A stretch of DNA of 64,000 nt from NCBI RefSeq assembly GCF_000764305.2, contig NW_025933395.1, forward strand, positions 1 to 64,000, written 5' to 3'. The position numbers and the translations under genes are program-made. Shown in pieces: positions 58,021-64,000 of this stretch (positions are counted from its first letter, which is position 1; every line of letters begins with the position of its first letter). Source of the stretch: Hyalella azteca (taxonomy: Eukaryota; Arthropoda; Malacostraca; Amphipoda; Hyalellidae). The notes beneath the pieces are model-generated. The model ran no database searches and was not told where the DNA came from. It was given only the letters and a program-made list of their open reading frames with translations.

Positions 58021-58183
58021 AGTGGCCTCGATGTGCAGGCCTCCCAGGCTAGAATGGTCTCGATGTGCAGGCTTCCTAGGCTAGGGTGGTCTCGACGTGC
58101 AGGCTTCCCAGGCTAGGTTGGTCTCGACATGCAGGCTTCCTAGGCTAGGATGGTCTCGACGTGCAGGCTTTCTAGGCTAGGGT
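58018..58183. repeat. 32-bp minisatellite starting at the stop codon
   Basis: About five copies of tctcgacgtgcaggcttccc-containing units lie directly after the coding region, probably in the 3' UTR. Confidence 0.88.
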
Positions 58184-58189
58184 TCCTCC

Positions 58190-60525
58190 CTGTCACTTCA
58201 CCTGAGTGTTGGGTGTGTCCGACTAAGGGCATCAGGGAATAGGGTTACCTCCTAATGAGGGTACCGCAGTCAGAGTGTTCGGGTTGGGTGATCCCAGTAT
58301 TGGGTCGCTTCCAAGTGGAGGCACCCTGGTCTGAGAGAGAGCGTCTATGATGTCCTCGGTATAAATGTCATCCTTTTCGATTGTACCCGCAATTTAAGAT
58401 TCCTGTTCACCAAGTCGCCAAAAGCCGGTGCTGCACGATGGTCGTCATTGTTCTATTAGCTTCAGTTTAATTTTTGCTTCCTAGACATCATCGCGCCACG
58501 TAAAAGCTGGATAAATGAAATCTATGCTGTAAATTTCTTACTGTTATCAATAATCAGCTCGTAAATCAGCTCAGTTATAATATTGTGATGAGTTTGGGAT
58601 GAACTTGAATGCGTAAATGAATTTTGCTTTTCGTTATGTTACAAGTTCGCTGTTTCATAGCATGGTAGTATCACGGTTATGGGGTTGAAAGAAAGCTTTG
58701 TCTTCTGCTGAATGTTTACTTTAACACCGTATGAGCGACTAGAATCAGCTCATGCCGAAGACAAGAAGCTAGAGAGCGATGGGAGAAGCGGGTGCTTCCT
58801 CTTACAGGGAACTAGGGCAAGGAACATAAAAGTTACGGTAGAAACCGATAACTCGTAGTAAATGTTACAGATAGATGATACGTTTATCCTAACACTTTAC
58901 TTTGATTCTCTAGCAGCGCTATCTAAAATGACAGTTCATGAGCCCTTTTTTGTTCAGGCAAGACATAACAACAAAAGATTGTTGGTATACAATTACGGTC
59001 AATTTTCAATCAATAGAGAAATCACCTTACAAGTAATGATGCTCTGTTTTCATTATTATTATTCATTTACAGTATGTATCTACGCATATTTCTTCAATCT
59101 CATTCATTCAAAATTTCTCATCCGTTCAAGTACCATTGTGCTCAGTGCGCACGTGCAACATTTCCCTTCTCCTTTCATGGCGATCAATTATGTCCGATCC
59201 AGATTTTGTGATGCTGTCCAGATTTTGTGATGCTGCTTTTTTCAACATGCGCCATAATTTGTCATTGGACTCGAAACCGACTAAAGGACATCACTTTTCG
59301 TTAGATATATTAACCTCTTAGCACGCCTGAAAAGCAAGTCTTCGCCAGGACCTAGAACGTCAACGGACGCAAATGCCACGAAGACGCTGAAATTTGCTCG
59401 AACATGATCGTCCTAAACGACAATGACACGCCATCGTTTTGGCCGCGACAAAGTGGAATTAGTGAATATGGCGGTCATAAACGGCAAAGCCACGATATTG
59501 CTTTAGCCGTGACCAAGACTTTGGAATTAAGAAATCCCACTGCCCTGAACGCCGATGTCCCGGTAGAAAGCAGGCGCCGTGGCCGCGCGACGAAGAAGTT
59601 GTCATAAGTGTTACGGGCGGATAAAATATTTTATACGCGATCGACATTTGGAAAGTGTGTAGGTGCACCGCTACATCGACACATACGAGTGCGAAGAAAA
59701 TTTTAATCTCACATATACTAATTGTTAAGAAGTTTGGAATATGTCTAGTAAGTAATTATGTGCAAGTATATTTGCAAATATGCTGGTATATTTGCATATT
59801 ATGCGAATAAATTGGCAGTTCCTTGAAATATTATATATGGTTAATAGAAACTAAGGCTGAAATCAATTCACTTTTGCAGTTACACTGATTTATATTGGTG
59901 AAGATGCTAGGGTGAAGGAGCAGCCTGGCCAGGGCAATGAACAGGAGTCTTGAGGCTTTATAACTTCTTTGTCTATTGTAAGATTTGTATTGGCAATGAA
60001 TTCATCAAACTAAAAATAAATGTAATTCTGAACTGTACCTTCAACTCTCATCCTTAAGAGGCAGCCCATTTAATCGCGAGCGTCTTCTTTAATTCTACGA
60101 AGTATGAAATAAATCTAGTAGTAGAATAAATTCATAGAAAATTTGGCCTGAACATCCGTCACATCAATTTTCACATGAGGATTTCCATCTTCTATGTCCT
60201 GCTGAAATATCATCGAGGAAAATTCTCATAAAATACCATGCAGAAATTTCTATCTCTGTAATTCTTATGAAATTTCCTCTAGAGGTATGTTACCAGAAAA
60301 GAACAGGATTATTATAAGCCAATTATGCTGCACACAATGTGGAGGTGGATATTATAATTATTAATAATATATATTTCCCAAATAAAGGGAATGAGGAAAA
60401 TGGGAGTCTGTGAGAATATTTGGATTTTGGCTGAAACTCAAAACCTGTTGAACATGCAAAGATTTTACGAATATTTGAAGATTGCGTAATCGACGAGTGG
60501 CCGAGTACATAAGATCACCAAAATT
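58190..60525. other. No gene seen
   Basis: Non-coding sequence. Short open frames near 58.9 and 59.4 kb have no recognisable domain or splice support. Confidence 0.5.
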
Positions 60526-60536
60526 GACTTTGCGTG

Positions 60537-60757
60537 AGGTCTCGGACAAATTCACGGCCGGACCCGCGGCCGGTCTGGCGGCCGGAAGGTTTTTTTTTTT
60601 TATGGGTTTATATAGGTTTTTTGAGTTTTTAATGGAACTTGTTCCTAACTGGACATAACCTGCGAGGTTTTCGTTGATTCGCTAAGTTTTTTCTATGTTT
60701 GGAGTCCGGCAGCCGCGTGACCAGCCGCGGGTCCGGCCGTAAATTTGTCCGAGACGT
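60537..60757. mobile_element. Mutator-like MITE with 9-bp target duplication
   Basis: Ends aggtctcggacaaattcacg and, mirrored, acgtctcggacaaatttacg continue as GC-rich inverted repeat (cggccggacccgcggc) for about 35 bp. CTTTGCGTG flanks it at 60528-60536 and 60758-60766. The 221-bp element has no coding capacity. Confidence 0.85.
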
Positions 60758-61061
60758 CTTTGCGTGTTGGGCGTTCGGTCAGGTGGTTAAGAATCAGCAG
60801 GTATAGTGCATCATGAAATAATACGAGCTGACGCCTTTGCTGAATAATATAATCGTGACGCTGACATGATTATTATCATGTAAATATTTATTAACGCTTG
60901 TTGTATTTTAATTTGATAATTTTTATTACCATGCAAGTACGTCTAATTTGAATCCCCCCGTTGAACAAGTAAAAAATGTCTAAAAGCTTATCTAAAAATT
61001 AATTTTGAAAATTTCTAAGTTTTTCTGGACGTTTGAGATTATTTGCACTCTTTCTTCGTGG

Positions 61062-61560
61062 TTAATGTAAAAAAGTTATGTCTCGGTCCGGCTTTTGATC
61101 ATCTGCTGGAGTCCATCTTTTAGTAATATTGCCGTAGATTTTAAAGGGAGCGCAGCCGTGCACCACCAATTTTGTGCACCAATAAGCCCTGAATCGAACG
61201 CCTTGGATCTCTCCGGACCTACACCAATCAGCCGTGCACCACTCGGCTTTGTGCTCTTTCGGCCTTGACCACCACCTGCCGTGCACCACCAGGCCGCGGA
61301 TCGAATATGACTTCCGGGCATCGTTAAATTACGTAATTTTACGTTCGCCGCATCTGAGGTTAGGTTTCAGATAGCATAGTTCTGTTCCAAAATTTATCGT
61401 CCTTCGACAAGTGGCCGTTCGACCGAGGGCTGGTTCGACCCACGGCATAGATACGGACGGCTTGAAGTGTTGAAGGCTACGTTCCGGAAGGCAGGAATCA
61501 TGATGGTCCATTACATCCAGGGCAGTGGTGGTCTTCGGTGGGCGACCCATGGTGGTGTCT
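61062..61560. repeat. Dispersed repeat family B, uninterrupted copy
   Basis: Reverse of 45055-45690. At about 61430 it reads ggctggttcgacccacggc without interruption, which is the empty site for the MITE at 45179. Confidence 0.85.
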
Positions 61561-61569
61561 GGTCAGGGC

Positions 61570-62460
61570 GACTGCAGTGCATCATTAGAAGGCGGGCTAC
61601 TGCGCCTAGCAATGCACTACTGCAAGTGGTGAGGTGGCGGTCAAATAGCGGCAGGCTGCTGAGCGCCACAGCTTTGCTGCTCATGTGTTTTTCTGCCATC
61701 GTATTTAAAACTGAAGTTTGTTCTGTGTAGTTAAATTCATGAGCAACTTACGCGTATAAAAAAGAAATACATTTGAGTCCGTCATTAGTAAGCATCATCA
61801 ATTTGAAACATGAATAATTGAAGCAGCTACAAAAATACTAGGAGGGTAAATGATTGAATGCCTCGCGTTTAACTAGGCCGCCTGTTTTGAAAACTGTATG
61901 CTAAATAGAAGGCAATTTCAGAAGAAAACGCAATTTCGATGCACACGCAATTGACGGAAATTCCACACCATTTTTTCAAGTTTGAGGGGTGGCAAATGGC
62001 TGATTAATACGATATTTCAATGCAAGAAAAATGGCACATAAAGGCCTATGACCAAGTCAATTGTTATTATTTGAATGTATTTCAGAGAAAAATCGGAAAC
62101 CTACTTATATGTAGTGAACAAGTGGCCTTCATATTTCCTAACGATTACTGCCTACAGATTGAAGTGGTCAGGATTTCTCATCTTGAAGTATTAATAAATA
62201 TCACTCTTTAAAAATTTTCTTCCAAGTTTATATGCAATTCCGTTCATAAGATATGTCGTTTTAGTTGGAGATGGGCGACTAGAAACAGTGGGGACTTAAT
62301 TATACCTTATTGACGCCAGGAGAATTCACAACGTTGTCACGATAGTAGCAAAATACTTCTGCATGAACATTTCACCAGCGAAAACAAAATAATTATCACT
62401 TGTCTAACACAAGCCTGCAGGAAAGCAGCTAAACTTCAACGCTGAACAAGTGCTGGGCCT
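61570..62460. other. No gene seen
   Basis: Non-coding; no recognisable feature. Confidence 0.5.
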
Positions 62461-62464
62461 ACAT

Positions 62465-62795
62465 AGAATAGAATAGAAAAGAAGTGTCGGCGTTGAAGAC
62501 ATAGGCCCATGGCCTGTTGCCGATTCTTGAACTTTTCGTGACTTGATTCACAAGGGATCCGGCCTTTGGAACCCGATCTTTCCATAACTGACGATTGATT
62601 GAGATAGCTGCTGGACTTATTGCCTGCTCCGTAATTTGCTAGGCATTTTAAGACTGAACATATGCTCCTGCATAGCTTCGTCTAGTCTGTTTTTGAAGAT
62701 GTTCATACTCGGAGCTTCAACGATGCTATCAGGGAGGCTGTTCCACATGTCGGTGACTCGAAGCGAGAAGAAATGTTGTCGCATGGATGTTGCCA
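62465..62795 (-). pseudogene. 5'-truncated CR1-like LINE: ORF2 C-terminus and 3' UTR
   Basis: The minus strand encodes FFSLRVTDMWNSLPDSIVEA, PSMNIFKNRLDEAMQEHMFS and KLRSRQ, then a stop at 62617-62619. The 3' UTR hairpin (aatcggcaacaggccatggg) and an (ttcta)n tail follow. F-S-R...WN-LP is the usual C-terminal signature of CR1-like LINE polymerases. This copy identifies the other short tails in the window. Confidence 0.92.
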
Positions 62796-62799
62796 GGTT

Positions 62800-64000
62800 T
62801 TGATTGTTTTCATAACTTAAATGAAGAGCAGTGCAGTAGAGGTGTAGCTTTGTGGGTTAGAACCTCTTATGGGGCCCAGCAAGTCAAGTTATCTGCAGAA
62901 CATCAATCAGCTAGAGAATCAGGTAGACTGTTTGACACGTTGAGGTTCAAGTGGAACAATGAGGGCGTTCAAAAAATTCTTAGAGCATAATTTTATCAGC
63001 AATTCTTAAAATTGTTCGAAAATGAAAAAGCTACATTTCTTTAACAGCGACATTAAATCGTAAACTCGGCATTTTTCAAGAAAAACTCAATTGCATTAGT
63101 TAACTAAAGCAACAACGGTCCAGAGTGAGAGTTTGGAATCGAGTATCGGGAGACATTCTTTTGAAACAATTTAAAACTTCAAATCACATTTCTATTTAAT
63201 TTTTGGTTTACTTCTTTTTTGGTGTTTATTCTTCTAATCAATATTTCTTTAGTTGCCTGATCTTGTTTGGCACAAAAATTTGAGCAGTAGATATCGGCAG
63301 AAATCGTATCTAATAGCAATTTCTGTTATTCATTTTCTAAAAACCTCTTGGTCGGTGGATTCGTGATGGTTGATGGTTTATTATTCCATCCAGATAGGAA
63401 CTTTTCTCGCTTGTGTAAGATTTGGTTTTGTCCTTGCAAATCATGGGACAGAAGCAGTTGAACTGACCTTTAGGCAGAAGCTGCTGGTAAATGCTCTGAG
63501 ACAGACCAGTCAATGACCGAGGTCACATCTATAAAGAGAAGGCGGTCTCTTTCCTTCATACGTGTTGTAAGGCTGAAAAAACACGACCATCAAGCAGGCC
63601 TGTGCGCAGGACATGCAAAAAGTGTTAACTCGCGTACGGTATATAATGATAACTCTGACTGATCTGTGAGAACTTGGCACACGATTATCAGCTCGACTTA
63701 ATTGTGTTTGCATTCAAATGTATGAATGTCGAAGATAGACGAGCCAAAGAATCTAGAAGGCTGAAATCTTTAATTAAAGCTACAATGAATAAGCAGTAAT
63801 AATAGAGCATTGAAAGTAATTTTTTTCCATAACTGCGACTAATACCATGAGACTAATACCAGATTTGCGACTCTTTTATTTATCGTATTTTCCCCCAACG
63901 AATCGCAACACTAAAAAATTAGAGCAGTTATTCAAAGAGTCCCAAGAGGCCTTAACGTTTTTAAACAATTATTAGCAGAAATTAAAGACATATTTTACCA
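62800..64000. other. No gene seen
   Basis: AT-rich; no coding region or repeat could be supported. Confidence 0.5.

Overview
This is a gene-poor, repeat-rich piece of an arthropod nuclear genome. Introns with GT/AG borders, polyadenylation signals, SINEs, LINEs and MITEs rule out a prokaryote. Two small genes point to arthropods: a two-domain pacifastin protease inhibitor and an astakine-like prokineticin-domain gene. A HEPN-NACHT gene fits crustaceans or another non-insect arthropod better than a typical insect. The species is not determined.

Layout. 0-11.3 kb: an ALKBH6 gene (+) with large introns, surrounded by exons of an unidentified minus-strand gene. The last exon and 3' UTR of that gene are duplicated (1-570 and 8921-10293) and its exons appear out of order. 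11.8-13.7 kb: HEPN-NACHT NTPase (-). 16.8-19.6 kb: four-exon pacifastin inhibitor (-). 19.8-23.3 kb: a local duplication, SINEs and inverted MITEs. 24.2-26.4 kb: a two-exon gene (-) with two copies of one domain and a 24-bp minisatellite-encoded tail. 28.2-41.2 kb: the most unusual region. Four piggyBac-type transposase reading frames lie in a row on the minus strand, and upstream of them are three small exons rich in acidic KEE motifs. The last of these exons ends in phase 2. All four piggyBac exons begin with an acceptor that continues that phase, and three of the four have lost catalytic aspartates. 40-49 kb: MITEs, a long hairpin and an I/jockey-like LINE end fused to other sequence by a Nextera (Tn5 mosaic-end) library junction. 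49-54.8 kb: LINE and SINE remnants and large minisatellites. 55.0-58.0 kb: astakine-like gene (+) with a TATA promoter and three exons. 58-64 kb: mostly empty, with one MITE and one LINE 3' end.

Mobile elements account for much of the structure. A dimeric tRNA-derived SINE (4 copies) shares its 3' hairpin with a CR1-like LINE. A MITE with P-element-like termini and 8-bp target duplications has both a filled site and the matching empty site inside this window. A Mutator-like MITE with a 9-bp duplication, two piggyBac elements with TTAA borders and two further MITE families are also visible. The main hypothesis is that 28-41 kb is a host locus with shared 5' exons and several alternative piggyBac-derived 3' exons, like lola or mod(mdg4) in architecture. 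Splice junction reads would decide this. All exon borders were read by eye and no similarity search was run.
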